Shown piece by piece: positions 49,841-58,920 of a DNA stretch of 64,000 nucleotides (positions are counted from its first letter, which is position 1; each line of letters opens with the position of its first letter). The notes beneath the pieces were generated by a model. The model was not told where the DNA came from, searched no databases, and saw only the letters and a list, made by a program, of their open reading frames with translations. The position numbers and the translations under genes were made by a program. This stretch comes from Enteractinococcus fodinae (lineage in GTDB: Bacteria > Actinomycetota > Actinomycetes > Actinomycetales > Micrococcaceae), in assembly GCF_031458395.1 (NCBI RefSeq), contig NZ_JAVDYJ010000001.1, positions 2,604,001-2,668,000 on the forward strand, given 5' to 3'.

Positions 49841-50779
49841 TTACTCTGCCGCTGCGCGAGAAACCTTCGCGTTGGCAAGGAGTCGCTGCGGATTAAGCCA
49901 CAGCACGCTGCGCATCCAGTCTGCTCCAAGTCCCCAGTTGTGCAGCGCCTCGAGCTGGTGGCTATAGCTGTAGGGAATGGTCGGAAAGTCTGTCCCCAGC
50001 ACGATTTTGTCTCGCAGTTCCGCCGCGGTGTCGAGGTAGCCTTCGGGCATGGAACCGAAATTTTGACCAATGAAATCAGTACCGACCATGGTGGTGTCCA
50101 GGTACACGTTCGGGGCCTGACGGGCGAGCTGTGCGAATTCGTCGTATTCGGGCATACCCATGTGCGCGATCACCAAGACAAGGTCCGGGTGGCGCTCAAC
50201 GAGCTTGATGATCGGTTCGGGCCCCGTGTATTCCCCACCGTGCGGGCCTGACCCACAGTGGATCACGACTGGCGTACGAGCCTGGGCGATCAGTTGCCAG
50301 GATGTATCGAGAAGCGGGTCCAGCGGAGAGAACGCGCCGACCTGCACATGCACTTTGAAGATTTGAGCGCCGTCAGCAAGGACTTGCCCAACTTGTTCTT
50401 CGACACCTGTTTCCGGGTAAAAGGTTGCGGAATGAATCGCATCTTCATATTGGGCAGCGAAGTCGCGTGAATAGTCATTCAACACCTGCGCCATGCCTGG
50501 TCGATGCGCGTAATTCAACGTACTGAAGGCCCGAACGTTAAGTTTGCGAAGGATCTGAACTCGCTCGTCGTCGCTGTAACGATAGGCGATCGGCCAGGCC
50601 GGCGCGCCCATCTCGGGCAGGCGATCGAAAAAGCCCCAAACTTTCTGCTGGACCCGCTCAGGCATGAAGTGCACGTGCAAATCTATAATCCCCGGTAGGC
50701 CTAACGCTGCAATATAGGCTGGGATTTCTTCATCTGAGGTGGGCGGGGTGAGCTGGTTCATCAAGTCTCCTGGAGTCAA
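49841..50779 (-). CDS. amidohydrolase family protein (ACMSD-like metal hydrolase)
   Basis: 312 residues. TIM-barrel amidohydrolase features: IIDLHVHFMPE (HxH on strand 1), VVIHCGSGPHGGEYTGP, VLVIAHMGMPEY, VYLDTTMVG and the strand-8 aspartate in VLGTDFPTIPY. This fits amidohydrolase_2 proteins (decarboxylases and lactone hydrolases such as ACMSD). Substrate unknown. Divergent from the tautomerase. Confidence 0.82.
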   Translation of the reverse strand: MTPGDLMNQLTPPTSDEEIPAYIAALGLPGIIDLHVHFMPERVQQKVWGFFDRLPEMGAPAWPIAYRYSDDERVQILRKLNVRAFSTLNYAHRPGMAQVLNDYSRDFAAQYEDAIHSATFYPETGVEEQVGQVLADGAQIFKVHVQVGAFSPLDPLLDTSWQLIAQARTPVVIHCGSGPHGGEYTGPEPIIKLVERHPDLVLVIAHMGMPEYDEFAQLARQAPNVYLDTTMVGTDFIGQNFGSMPEGYLDTAAELRDKIVLGTDFPTIPYSYSHQLEALHNWGLGADWMRSVLWLNPQRLLANAKVSRAAAE

Positions 50780-50928
50780 GGTGTGAGATTACTGCAGCCC
50801 CCATTCTAGTGACCCAGTTCACTGCAACTAGGCGCCGGCACGGAGCTTGGTGGCTCTCCCCTTGAGGCGAGCAGATAACGTATCCTGTGACTGCTGTCCT
50901 TCTGATCGCTACACAAGGAGATTTTGTT

Positions 50929-51156
50929 ATGCCTCACATTGCCGTCAGCCTGTATCCGGGGCGCGATGACGCCACGAAACGCGACATTGCCGAAAAACTC
51001 CAGCAGTTCTACGTCGAGACCTTCGGAACTGACGAGGAGGCTGTTTCAGTATCCATCGTTGAAGTACCCGGCGAAGAGTTCACTCAGACCATTGAAGAAC
51101 GCTACCGCCCAGAAGACCTGTACATCGCCTCGCGCGCAGTCTCAAAACCTGAATAA
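50929..51156 (+). CDS. tautomerase family protein
   Basis: 75 residues from ATG 50929 (AAGGAG 8 nt upstream); the longer frame to 50887 would hide the functional N-terminus. The residue after Met is proline (MPHIAVSLYPGRDD), the catalytic Pro1 of the 4-oxalocrotonate tautomerase superfamily. YRPEDLYIASR fits the C-terminal strand. It tautomerises 2-hydroxydienoates or acts on small unsaturated acids. With the amidohydrolase it hints at ring-cleavage or dienoate chemistry, not proven. Confidence 0.8.
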   Translation: MPHIAVSLYPGRDDATKRDIAEKLQQFYVETFGTDEEAVSVSIVEVPGEEFTQTIEERYRPEDLYIASRAVSKPE

Positions 51157-51157
51157 G

Positions 51158-51292
51158 CTACGCGGCTTCCGGTACGCCAGAAACCCGTTTGGTCAGCGTC
51201 TCGGAGTCGTAGTGTCTCAACAGCCACACTGCTACCACCCATGGCAGCACCCCGTATGCCACTTGGATCATGAAGTTGCCCGAGGAAAGCAC
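51158..51292 (-). CDS. possible 44-aa single-helix membrane peptide
   Basis: GTG-start frame encoding LSSGNFMIQVAYGVLPWVV then AVWLLRHYDSETLTKR and a short tail. One plausible membrane helix, located just downstream of the thioesterase gene. No clear ribosome site and no family recognised. It could be a remnant of a larger membrane protein or a chance frame. Confidence 0.25.
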   Translation of the reverse strand: MLSSGNFMIQVAYGVLPWVVAVWLLRHYDSETLTKRVSGVPEAA

Positions 51293-51314
51293 GAGGTAGG
51301 ACGGGCCCGGTGGC

Positions 51315-51941
51315 TTACTGCTGCCCAGGCAGCATTTCAATGAACAACGCATCAGCTGTGGCACACAAGGTGTCACCATGCCATAGCTGCCCGGTCACAA
51401 ACCGCTTCCGACGCTCTACGGACTCAACTTTTGCGACCAGGTCCAACCGTTGATTTAGTGGGGTGATCGCTTTGTACTCTGTGGTCAAGTAAGCCGTGCG
51501 GCACACCCGCCCCTGCGTGCCCGCGGCCATCCGCCCCAGCAGTGCATCAAAAATTGTTGCGACGATCCCACCGTGCATGGCACCGTTCATGCCAATGTAA
51601 AATTCACCTGCGGTCGTGTGAGCGTGAATGCGATCGTCTTCCACTTCTTCAAAGATCAACTGCGGGGTAACCAGCTGCAACTTGCCATCACGACCCCCAC
51701 CTCGGCCGTACCAACGTTCGACCTCCGGTAGCGCCTGGGCTTCCAACATCGCCTGCATCTGTTGCAGCGAGGTTGTCATCTGCTCCAGCTGCTCTGGGCT
51801 GGGATTGGCCTGCACCACTGCGTTTTGAAATCCACGCACCGCGGCCAGCATCTCACGATATGCCCGCGTATGCTCCGTCTCCTCAAAATTCTGGCGATGT
51901 TTCGCCAGCGCAATTGCATCTACAAAATCCACAGAAGTCAT
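51315..51941 (-). CDS. PaaI-like hotdog thioesterase family protein
   Basis: 208 residues. The C-terminal 120 residues form a hotdog domain (GEFYIGMNGAMHGGIVATIFDALLGRMAAGTQGR, with the conserved HGG and D), as in PaaI/YigI acyl-CoA thioesterases. The N-terminal 90 residues are a helical extension. It hydrolyses acyl- or aryl-CoA. Divergent from the SDR gene at 52129; likely a CoA-rescue enzyme for the neighbouring CoA pathway. Confidence 0.82.
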   Translation of the reverse strand: MTSVDFVDAIALAKHRQNFEETEHTRAYREMLAAVRGFQNAVVQANPSPEQLEQMTTSLQQMQAMLEAQALPEVERWYGRGGGRDGKLQLVTPQLIFEEVEDDRIHAHTTAGEFYIGMNGAMHGGIVATIFDALLGRMAAGTQGRVCRTAYLTTEYKAITPLNQRLDLVAKVESVERRKRFVTGQLWHGDTLCATADALFIEMLPGQQ

Positions 51942-52128
51942 TCACCCACCATAACAACCAAACTTCAAATAGTGAGATATTTCACCCTCAAGCGCGGTGA
52001 TGTCTCCGGAGCGTGCTGCCGCGCATCGCCTGAAGCAGTCCAACAGGATCGCACCCCAGTCGTACCCAATACTCGGCCCTGATAATAGGCTTCTATCATC
52101 ACACCGCACACACTCAGGAGAGTTTTTC

Positions 52129-52956
52129 ATGGCCACATGGTTCATTACCGGATGCTCGACGGGCTTCGGCCGTGCCTTGGCACAACAGGTCCTGGCAGCT
52201 GGTCACACTGCTGTCATCACCGCCCGCAACGTGGAAGCCGTGACAGATCTTGCAGAAGAATATCCCGATACTGCTGTAGCGCTTGCGCTCGATGTCACTG
52301 ATGACCAGCAGATTGCCACGACCGTCGAAACCGCTCGGGAACGTCTTGGTGACATTGACGTGCTCGTGAATAATGCCGGCTACGGTTATCGGTCAGCCGT
52401 CGAAGAAGGTGAAGACGAGGTCATCCGGCCGATGTTTGAGACCAATTATTTTGGCGCCGTGAAGCTGATCAACGCCGTCTTACCATCGATGCGAGCCCGC
52501 AGAGCGGGGATGATCATTAATCTCTCTTCGATCGCCGGTCAGGTGAGCCCCGCTGGTATGGGTTATTATGCGGCGACTAAAGCGGCTTTGGAAGCTACTT
52601 CGGAAGCTCTGATGCGAGAGGTTCGTTCTTTGGGCATTCGCGTCTCGGTTGTCCAACCGGGTCCATTCCGCACGGATTTTGCAGGTCGCTCGTTGTACCA
52701 GTCTCAGGCGCCGATTGATGACTACGCTGAAACCGCTGGCAAGATCCGCGAAGAAAATAACAGCGTTGATGGCACCCAAGCCGGCGATCCGGTCAAAGCG
52801 GCTCAGGCGATTATGAACTTGGCTGAACTAGACAAACCCCCGCTGCGACTGCCGCTGGGGCAGCTAGCTACAGATTTAGCGCAAAAGGATTTGCAACGCC
52901 AGCTGGATTATTTAAGGAAATGGGAGCATCTAGGACGCGACACCGATTTTGATTAA
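52129..52956 (+). CDS. short-chain dehydrogenase/reductase
   Basis: 275 residues from ATG 52129 (AGGAGAG upstream); the extension to 51997 is not supported. Classical SDR motifs: TGCSTGFG cofactor loop, NNAGYGY, catalytic Ser in LSSIAG and YYAATKA (YxxxK). The pattern (oxidoreductase of the fabG-like 'SDR in actinobacteria' group) gives no substrate. Convergent with the CoA-transferase gene. Confidence 0.88.
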   Translation: MATWFITGCSTGFGRALAQQVLAAGHTAVITARNVEAVTDLAEEYPDTAVALALDVTDDQQIATTVETARERLGDIDVLVNNAGYGYRSAVEEGEDEVIRPMFETNYFGAVKLINAVLPSMRARRAGMIINLSSIAGQVSPAGMGYYAATKAALEATSEALMREVRSLGIRVSVVQPGPFRTDFAGRSLYQSQAPIDDYAETAGKIREENNSVDGTQAGDPVKAAQAIMNLAELDKPPLRLPLGQLATDLAQKDLQRQLDYLRKWEHLGRDTDFD

Positions 52957-52984
52957 TCGGCTGCTTGGATGCAGGCTCTACCAT

Positions 52985-53018
52985 GGCGTGCCTTCGGCCA
53001 ATGTGTTGAAGGCACGCC
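52985..53018. terminator. stem-loop between convergent genes
   Basis: 11-bp perfect stem GGCGTGCCTTC / GAAGGCACGCC with a 12-nt loop. There is no T tract on either side, so it may be an attenuated terminator or an RNA-stabilising hairpin. Confidence 0.5.
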
Positions 53019-53029
53019 TGGTCGAAGGC

Positions 53030-54199
53030 CTACTGTTCTTCGGCGAGCCACGCGCGGATTGCTTCTGAATCCTCGTTCATGGCTGGAGGAGCTTTGCGAT
53101 ACGAGGCCGGTGTCGCGCTGAAGGACAGCGAGTTCCGGACTGTCGGAAGGTCCCCTTCTTTACCGGTGGTCCATAACGGTTCCAGTCCGAGTTCCGAGGC
53201 CATCTCGTAGCCTTCCAGCACATTTTGTACTGGCGCCACCGGTAACCCGGCTGCGGACAGCTCGCGGTACCATTCCTGTTTGCCTTGGCGTGACAGTGCC
53301 CGTTCTATGCAAGGACGCAGTTCATTGCGGTTGACGTTGCGTTTTTCTGGCGTGTTGAAGCGCTCATCCTCGGCGAGCTCTTCGAGTCCCAGCACCGTAC
53401 ACAATCGACGGAACTGGCCGTTATTTGCGGCCACGACAATAAGGTCGCCATCAGCGGTGGGAAACTGGTTATACGGATAGATCGTCCCGTGTTCTTTCCC
53501 TAACCGAGTCGGCACCGTGTCCGTGGTCGTGGCGACCTGATACTGGTTGATCATGGTGAAGATAGCATTGGACAACAAGTTATTCTCCAGCAACTGGCCC
53601 TCCCCAGTGACCTCGCGGTGCCGCAACGCACTTGAAATGCCCACGGCGGTCATCATCCCGGCGGTCAGATCGAACAGCGAAACCCCTGATCGAACAGGTG
53701 GGCCATCGGGGTCCCCGTTCATGTCCATCAGCCCAGACATCCCCTGAACCAGGATGTCGTAGCCGGGTAGATCGCGGCCGCCCTCTTGCGTGCCGAACCC
53801 ACTGATATGGGTGTAAATAATGCTGGGGTTCAACTCGCGCACGGCCTCATAGCCGAGTCCAAATTTGTCGATCGAGCCGGGTTTGAAGTTGTGGATGAAC
53901 ACATCTGCTTTGGCCGCGATTTGTTTTGCGACCTCAAGATCCTCGGCGTCCTTGAAGTCTAAGGTAATCGCGTGCTTATTGCGGTTGACCGACTGATAGT
54001 AACTGGCCACGCCTTCATACGCTGGTGGCATCCAGCTTCTGGTGTCGTCACCCTGCGGACCCTCGACCTTGATCACGGTTGCCCCGAGGTCCGCCAGAAT
54101 CACCGTTGCATACGGACCGGCCAAGACCCGGGAAAAGTCTGCCACGACAACGCCCGCAAGCGGTCCAGTTGGATTCGTAGTTTCGTTTAAGCCCACCAC
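53030..54199 (-). CDS. CaiB/BaiF (class III) CoA-transferase
   Basis: 389 residues. PLAGVVVADFSRVLAGPYATVILADLGATVIKVE is the family N-terminus; the aspartate that forms the acyl-anhydride lies in LPGYDILVQGMSGLMDMNGDPDGPP. Interlocked dimers transfer CoA between carboxylates. GTG start at 54199 with AAGGAG 10 nt upstream. Next to an acyl-CoA ligase, giving two alternative ways of charging a substrate. Same strand as the beta-oxidation genes that follow. Confidence 0.9.
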   Translation of the reverse strand: MVGLNETTNPTGPLAGVVVADFSRVLAGPYATVILADLGATVIKVEGPQGDDTRSWMPPAYEGVASYYQSVNRNKHAITLDFKDAEDLEVAKQIAAKADVFIHNFKPGSIDKFGLGYEAVRELNPSIIYTHISGFGTQEGGRDLPGYDILVQGMSGLMDMNGDPDGPPVRSGVSLFDLTAGMMTAVGISSALRHREVTGEGQLLENNLLSNAIFTMINQYQVATTTDTVPTRLGKEHGTIYPYNQFPTADGDLIVVAANNGQFRRLCTVLGLEELAEDERFNTPEKRNVNRNELRPCIERALSRQGKQEWYRELSAAGLPVAPVQNVLEGYEMASELGLEPLWTTGKEGDLPTVRNSLSFSATPASYRKAPPAMNEDSEAIRAWLAEEQ

Positions 54200-54234
54200 G
54201 TCGATTTCACTCCTTATTCATGAATCCGCAGCTA

Positions 54235-55926
54235 CTAGCTGTTGATCGTTTCGCCTTGTTGTTCCAACAGGCTCCGTATTTCTCGTTTGAGAACCTTGCC
54301 AGCATCAGACGTTGGAAGTTTCTCGACGAAATGCAGCTCACGAATTTTCTGATACGGCAGCACTCTATCCGCAACGAATCTTAAAATGTCCTGTGCGGCA
54401 TCTTCGTAGCCTTCATTGGCGACCACAAAGGCCACGGGAACTTCACCCACATCGTCTACTTCGCGCCCGACGACACTGACTTCAGCGACCCCAGGATGTT
54501 CCGCAGCAACTTGTTCCAGCTCTTTCGGGTACACGTTGTAGCCCTTATAGGTGAGCATGTCCTTGGCCCGGTCGCGGATCCAAATGAAACCGGTCGAATC
54601 ACGCATCCCGATATCGCCGGTTTTGAGCCAACCATCGACGAACTGCTCAGCAGTTTGTTCAGGGGCGTTACTGTACCCGTCGGTGACTTGCGGGCCGCGG
54701 ATCCACAGCTCACCTTCTTCGTTGTCCCCGAGTACAGTTCTGCCATCGGTATCGCGAATCTCGATGGTGGTATCAGCAACAGGTAGCCCGACGCTGCCAA
54801 GCTTGGTGATGCTGTCATCGGTCAACGGCGAAGCGGTGGCCAAACACGAAGCTTCGGTTAATCCATAGCCCTCGATGATCTTGGCATTGGGCAGCACGGT
54901 CGCGACTTTCTTTGCTGCCGCGTCGGTCATCGGGGCCGCCCCTGACACAGCGACGCGGATGCTCGGGAGCACGGCACCGGTTTTTCTGCCGTGGTCTGCC
55001 AGCGCAAGATACATCGGTGGGTTGCCCGATACGTACTGCACATCCCACGCTTGCACGTCCCGGAAAAATGTTTCTGCGTTAAACCGGCGCTGTAAAACGA
55101 TGGTGATGCCAGCGATCAAAAAGGACGCGCAGTTGACGAGTCCCTGAGCGTGAAACAGCGGCGGAACCTGAACGGTGGCGGCCTCCCCCGGGATGATCGG
55201 GTTGATCTCACGAAGCGGTGTGGGCTCGAGGGCAAGAACGGTCTGTGGGTCAGGAACGATAAATGACGCGAATCGCCACGCGCACATCTGTGTCACGTTG
55301 GCTATCACGTTGCGATGCAGGACCCGCACCCCTTTGGGATCTCCCGTGGTTCCTCCGGTAAAGGCCAAGTGTGCCACATCATGGGTCGAGACCTCAGCTG
55401 GCACGAAATCCGGCTTGGGTTGTGCCAACAGTTCGGCAAGTTGAACCATCGGAGTCTTGCCGAATGACGGAAGCTGGGTCTCGTCATCTTCTTGTATCGC
55501 GATGATCCGTGCCAGTGGTAGCGTCTCGACCACTTCTGCCAGTGGTTCAGCGTGCGCCGCATGGGTAATGACAGCTTTCGCCTGGGTCTCGGTCAACTGC
55601 CGTGCTAGGGCCACCGGCGGCTGTAGCGGGTTGACCGGTGTAATAGCGGCACCAGTGAGGAGTGCCCCATAATAGGCCGTGAAGAAATGCAGGTTATTCG
55701 GCAAATGTAGCCCCACGGTATCGCCGGTGCCCACCCCGTGTGCTTGTAAGTCGGAAGCGACAGACTGCGCATTGACTAATAGCTGCCGGTAGCTCAGCGT
55801 TTCCTCGCCATCAACGACAGCAATTCGATCACCGTACCGATGAGCTGCTGAAATCAGCAGATCAGGTACGGTCGCCTCCACGTAATCCAATGTTCGTGGC
55901 ATACCCGGCGGGTAGTAGTACTGCAT
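54235..55926 (-). CDS. acyl-CoA synthetase (AMP-forming, 4CL-like)
   Basis: 563 residues from ATG 55926 (GAAGGG upstream); ATG 56001 would extend into the preceding gene. ANL superfamily motifs: P-loop-like AFTGGTTGDPKGV, EGYGLTEAS, the hinge KTGDIGM and the catalytic lysine near VLKREI in the C-terminal domain. It activates a carboxylic acid with ATP and CoA. No signal peptide. Operon member with the crotonase 37 nt upstream. Confidence 0.9.
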   Translation of the reverse strand: MQYYYPPGMPRTLDYVEATVPDLLISAAHRYGDRIAVVDGEETLSYRQLLVNAQSVASDLQAHGVGTGDTVGLHLPNNLHFFTAYYGALLTGAAITPVNPLQPPVALARQLTETQAKAVITHAAHAEPLAEVVETLPLARIIAIQEDDETQLPSFGKTPMVQLAELLAQPKPDFVPAEVSTHDVAHLAFTGGTTGDPKGVRVLHRNVIANVTQMCAWRFASFIVPDPQTVLALEPTPLREINPIIPGEAATVQVPPLFHAQGLVNCASFLIAGITIVLQRRFNAETFFRDVQAWDVQYVSGNPPMYLALADHGRKTGAVLPSIRVAVSGAAPMTDAAAKKVATVLPNAKIIEGYGLTEASCLATASPLTDDSITKLGSVGLPVADTTIEIRDTDGRTVLGDNEEGELWIRGPQVTDGYSNAPEQTAEQFVDGWLKTGDIGMRDSTGFIWIRDRAKDMLTYKGYNVYPKELEQVAAEHPGVAEVSVVGREVDDVGEVPVAFVVANEGYEDAAQDILRFVADRVLPYQKIRELHFVEKLPTSDAGKVLKREIRSLLEQQGETINS

Positions 55927-55963
55927 AGTCTGTCCCTTCTCGACTGTACTCATCGGTGCCGGC

Positions 55964-56746
55964 TTAGCGCCCGGCCCATTGGGGCGCGCGTTTTTCCGCA
56001 AATGCGGTAGCGCCTTCTTTCGCGTCTTCAGAAGCGAAGACCGGACCAGTGATTTCCGCCTGCTTGTCGAACTTCTCGTCCTCCGACCAGCCTGGAGATT
56101 CTGTGATGATTCGCTTGGAAGCTTTCACCGCAAGTGGTCCGTTGGCGGCAATGGCATTGGCCAGCTTAATCGCTTCCTCCAGGGCTTCACCTGCGGCGGT
56201 CAGCCGGTTCACGAAGCCGTGCCGGTAGCCAAATTCCGCCTCGTAGATGTCACCGGTCAGGGCCATCTCCATCGCGACAGCCCGGTGTGTGCGCTTCGGA
56301 AGCTCCAACAGTCCCCCTGCGGCAGCGGCAAGACCGCGCTTAACCTCAGGGATCCCGAATTTTGCTGCTTCAGAAGCGACCACTAAGTCACACGCCAGCA
56401 TGGTTTCGAATCCACCAGCTAGCGCGTAGCCTTCCACGGCAGCAATGACGGGCTTGGTCGGTGGGCGTTGGGTCAGTGCCAGGAAACCTCGTCCTGGAAT
56501 CGATGGGCGCTCACCACGTACGAAGGCTTTCAGGTCCATGCCGGAGCAGAAGGTTTGGCCAGCACCGGTGATGACCGCGACGAACAGCTCGTCGTTGGCT
56601 TCGAAATCGTCAATGATTTCTGCCATCTGTTCAGCCATGGCTGCCGTGGCAGCGTTTTTGGCTTCCGGTCGGTTCAAGGTGATGACCAGGACTGATCCCT
56701 GGACCTCGGTGAGTACTTCTCGGTCAGCTGCGCGGTTTTCCACCAT
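55964..56746 (-). CDS. enoyl-CoA hydratase/crotonase family protein
   Basis: 260 residues. Crotonase features: ITLNRPEAKNAATA, the oxyanion-hole segment GMDLKAFVRG, AVEGYALAGGFETMLACDLVVAS and GIPEVKRGLAAAAGG. Glutamates are present at both catalytic positions (GGFE and IPE), consistent with hydratase activity. Part of the CoA pathway. Confidence 0.88.
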   Translation of the reverse strand: MVENRAADREVLTEVQGSVLVITLNRPEAKNAATAAMAEQMAEIIDDFEANDELFVAVITGAGQTFCSGMDLKAFVRGERPSIPGRGFLALTQRPPTKPVIAAVEGYALAGGFETMLACDLVVASEAAKFGIPEVKRGLAAAAGGLLELPKRTHRAVAMEMALTGDIYEAEFGYRHGFVNRLTAAGEALEEAIKLANAIAANGPLAVKASKRIITESPGWSEDEKFDKQAEITGPVFASEDAKEGATAFAEKRAPQWAGR

Positions 56747-56793
56747 ATTTGCGGTTCCTATCTAATCGTCGAGACGTCTTGACTTCGCGAGCC

Positions 56794-57558
56794 TTAGCGA
56801 GGGGCCATGCGAATGGCGCCGTCCATGCGGATGGTCTCACCGTTAATCATGGCGTTTTCGATAATGGACAAGGCCAGGTGAGCGAACTCGTCTGGTCGAC
56901 CCAAGCGAGCCGGGTGGGGAACCATCTGTGCCAGGGACTCCCGGACTTCGTCCGAAGCATTCGCCAGCAATGGAGTGTCAACAGTGCCGGGAGCAATGGT
57001 GACCACACGGATCTTCTTCGATGCGAAGTCACGCGCTGCACATAGCGTTAGCGAGACAACCCCGCCCTTGGAAGCCGCGTAGGCGGCCTGACCGATTTGG
57101 CCTTCGTAGGCTGCAACCGAGGCGGTGAAGATGATGACGCCACGTTCACCGTCGAGCTCTTCGTTTTTCGCCATCCGGGCGCCTGCCTGGCTTGCAACGA
57201 CCATGGTTCCAACCAGGTTCACATCAATAATGCGTTTCAGGTGCTCAAGATCGCCCGGGGAGCCGTCTTTTTGCACCAGACGCATCGGCCCGCCGATACC
57301 TGCACAGTGGACGACTGCGCGTAAATCGCCCAATTCTGTTGCAGCGTCCATCGCCGCTGCAACCTGTTCTTCGTTCGTCACGTTTGTTTCAACGAACTGA
57401 ATCGCATCGCCGAGTTCGGCAGCAACCTCGTCCTTCGGGGGGTTCAAGTCTGCAACGACGACTTTTTTCGCGCCTTCGCTGACGAGCCGCTGGACGGTCG
57501 CCAGACCAATTCCGGACGCTCCACCGGTAACAAGGGCAACATGACCACGAATATCCAT
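56794..57558 (-). CDS. SDR 3-hydroxyacyl-CoA dehydrogenase (HSD10-like)
   Basis: 254 residues. TGGASGIG cofactor loop, DLNPP at the NAD-specific position, NVT, SVAAYEGQIGQAAYAASKGGVVSLT with the YxxxK pair, PGTVDTPLL. The overall pattern matches 3-hydroxyacyl-CoA dehydrogenases of type II (HSD17B10/2-methyl-3-hydroxybutyryl-CoA dehydrogenase). It oxidises the 3-hydroxy intermediate after the crotonase step. 47 nt separate it from the crotonase gene downstream on the same strand. Confidence 0.88.
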   Translation of the reverse strand: MDIRGHVALVTGGASGIGLATVQRLVSEGAKKVVVADLNPPKDEVAAELGDAIQFVETNVTNEEQVAAAMDAATELGDLRAVVHCAGIGGPMRLVQKDGSPGDLEHLKRIIDVNLVGTMVVASQAGARMAKNEELDGERGVIIFTASVAAYEGQIGQAAYAASKGGVVSLTLCAARDFASKKIRVVTIAPGTVDTPLLANASDEVRESLAQMVPHPARLGRPDEFAHLALSIIENAMINGETIRMDGAIRMAPR

Positions 57559-57668
57559 AAAATCTCTCCAGTTGTTCGTGAGGTTCTTGAAACCTCATAA
57601 GTAATTATTTGGTTGCTAAGTCCGCGCAGCGCGCGGGGCGTGAAGAAAGTCTCGAGTTGAGCAGCCCG

Positions 57669-58841
57669 TTATTTCCGGCTGGCTGACAGGCCCATGTCTT
57701 TGGCGATGATCGATTTCATGATCTCGGAGGTGCCCCCGTAAATTCGGGTGACGCGGGCATCGGTGTATAGACGCGCAATCGGGTATTCCAGGATGTAGCC
57801 ATACCCACCGTGTACCTGGAGGCATTTGTCGACGACCCGGGCCTGAACTTCGGTTGTGAACAGCTTCAGACGTGCCGCATCGGCCGGGCTCAATTCACCG
57901 GCATCGTGTGCTTCCAACGCATTGTCTAACAGCGCCTGAGCGGCCTGCACTTCGGTGGAGCATTCAGCGAGTACAAACTTGGTGTTCTGGAATTCTTTGA
58001 GCGAGGTACCAAAGACTTTGCGTTCTTCGGCGTATTCCACAGCGAAGTTGATGGCTGCTTGAGCACTGGCAACCGCATTGACGGCGATGGTCAGACGCTC
58101 TTGTGGAAGGTTGTGGCTCAGATACTCGAAGGCTTTGCCTTCCTCGCCGAGCAAGTCTTCGGCGGGCACTTTGACATCAGTAAAGGACAGCTCCGCCGTA
58201 TCCTGCGCCTTGATGCCGATTTTTTCGAGCTCACGGCCCTTTTCAAAGCCTTCACTCTCGACATCCACGACGAAGATAGACAGGCCGCCGCGACGGTTAT
58301 TTTCATCGAACGGCGAGGTGCGCGCTACCACGAGCACACGGTCGGCCAACACGCCACCGGTGATGAAGGTTTTGGCACCGTTGAGGATGTACTGCTCGCC
58401 ATCCCATTCGGCTCGAGTGCGAATACCGGTGAGGTCAGAGCCGGTGCCCGGTTCAGTCATGGCAATGGCGGTCATCATCGTGCCCGCGGCCATGCCTGGC
58501 AGCCAGCGCTGTTTCTGCTCTTCATTGGCGTAGCTCATGATGTAGGGCAGGACCAGGTCTTGGTGGACCCGGAGGGTGCCGAGCGAAGTTGCAGCGTATG
58601 CGGTTTCTTCGGTCAGGATCGCGTTGTATTTGAAGGTGTCCGTCTGGCCACCGCCACCGTATTCTTCTGGGATCTGCAGGCCGGTCAGACCCATTTCGCC
58701 CATCTTGGCGAGGAAGGATTTATCTATCTTGCCGTTTTCTTCGAAGCTGTCGAAGACCGGGACGAGTTCTTGTGCGACAAATTCACGCACCATTTCCCGG
58801 AACTCATCGTGATCCTCGTTGAAAATTGTTCTGCGCATCAT
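57669..58841 (-). CDS. acyl-CoA dehydrogenase (LCAD/IVD-like catalytic layout)
   Basis: 390 residues. TEPGTGSDLTGIRTRAEWDGEQYILNGAKTFITGG and CLQVHGGYGYILEYPIARLYTDARVTRIYGGTSEIMKSI. The position that carries the catalytic Glu in MCAD-type enzymes reads YGGT, so the base is expected in another helix, as in long-chain and isovaleryl-CoA dehydrogenases. First oxidative step for the acyl-CoA in this operon. Confidence 0.9.
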   Translation of the reverse strand: MMRRTIFNEDHDEFREMVREFVAQELVPVFDSFEENGKIDKSFLAKMGEMGLTGLQIPEEYGGGGQTDTFKYNAILTEETAYAATSLGTLRVHQDLVLPYIMSYANEEQKQRWLPGMAAGTMMTAIAMTEPGTGSDLTGIRTRAEWDGEQYILNGAKTFITGGVLADRVLVVARTSPFDENNRRGGLSIFVVDVESEGFEKGRELEKIGIKAQDTAELSFTDVKVPAEDLLGEEGKAFEYLSHNLPQERLTIAVNAVASAQAAINFAVEYAEERKVFGTSLKEFQNTKFVLAECSTEVQAAQALLDNALEAHDAGELSPADAARLKLFTTEVQARVVDKCLQVHGGYGYILEYPIARLYTDARVTRIYGGTSEIMKSIIAKDMGLSASRK

Positions 58842-58920
58842 TGCATGCTCCTTCTTCGGTGGGTAGACATTGCGATTCAGTAGGTGACAGGTGACCGTGG
58901 GGCTAGGGCGTTAGCACACC

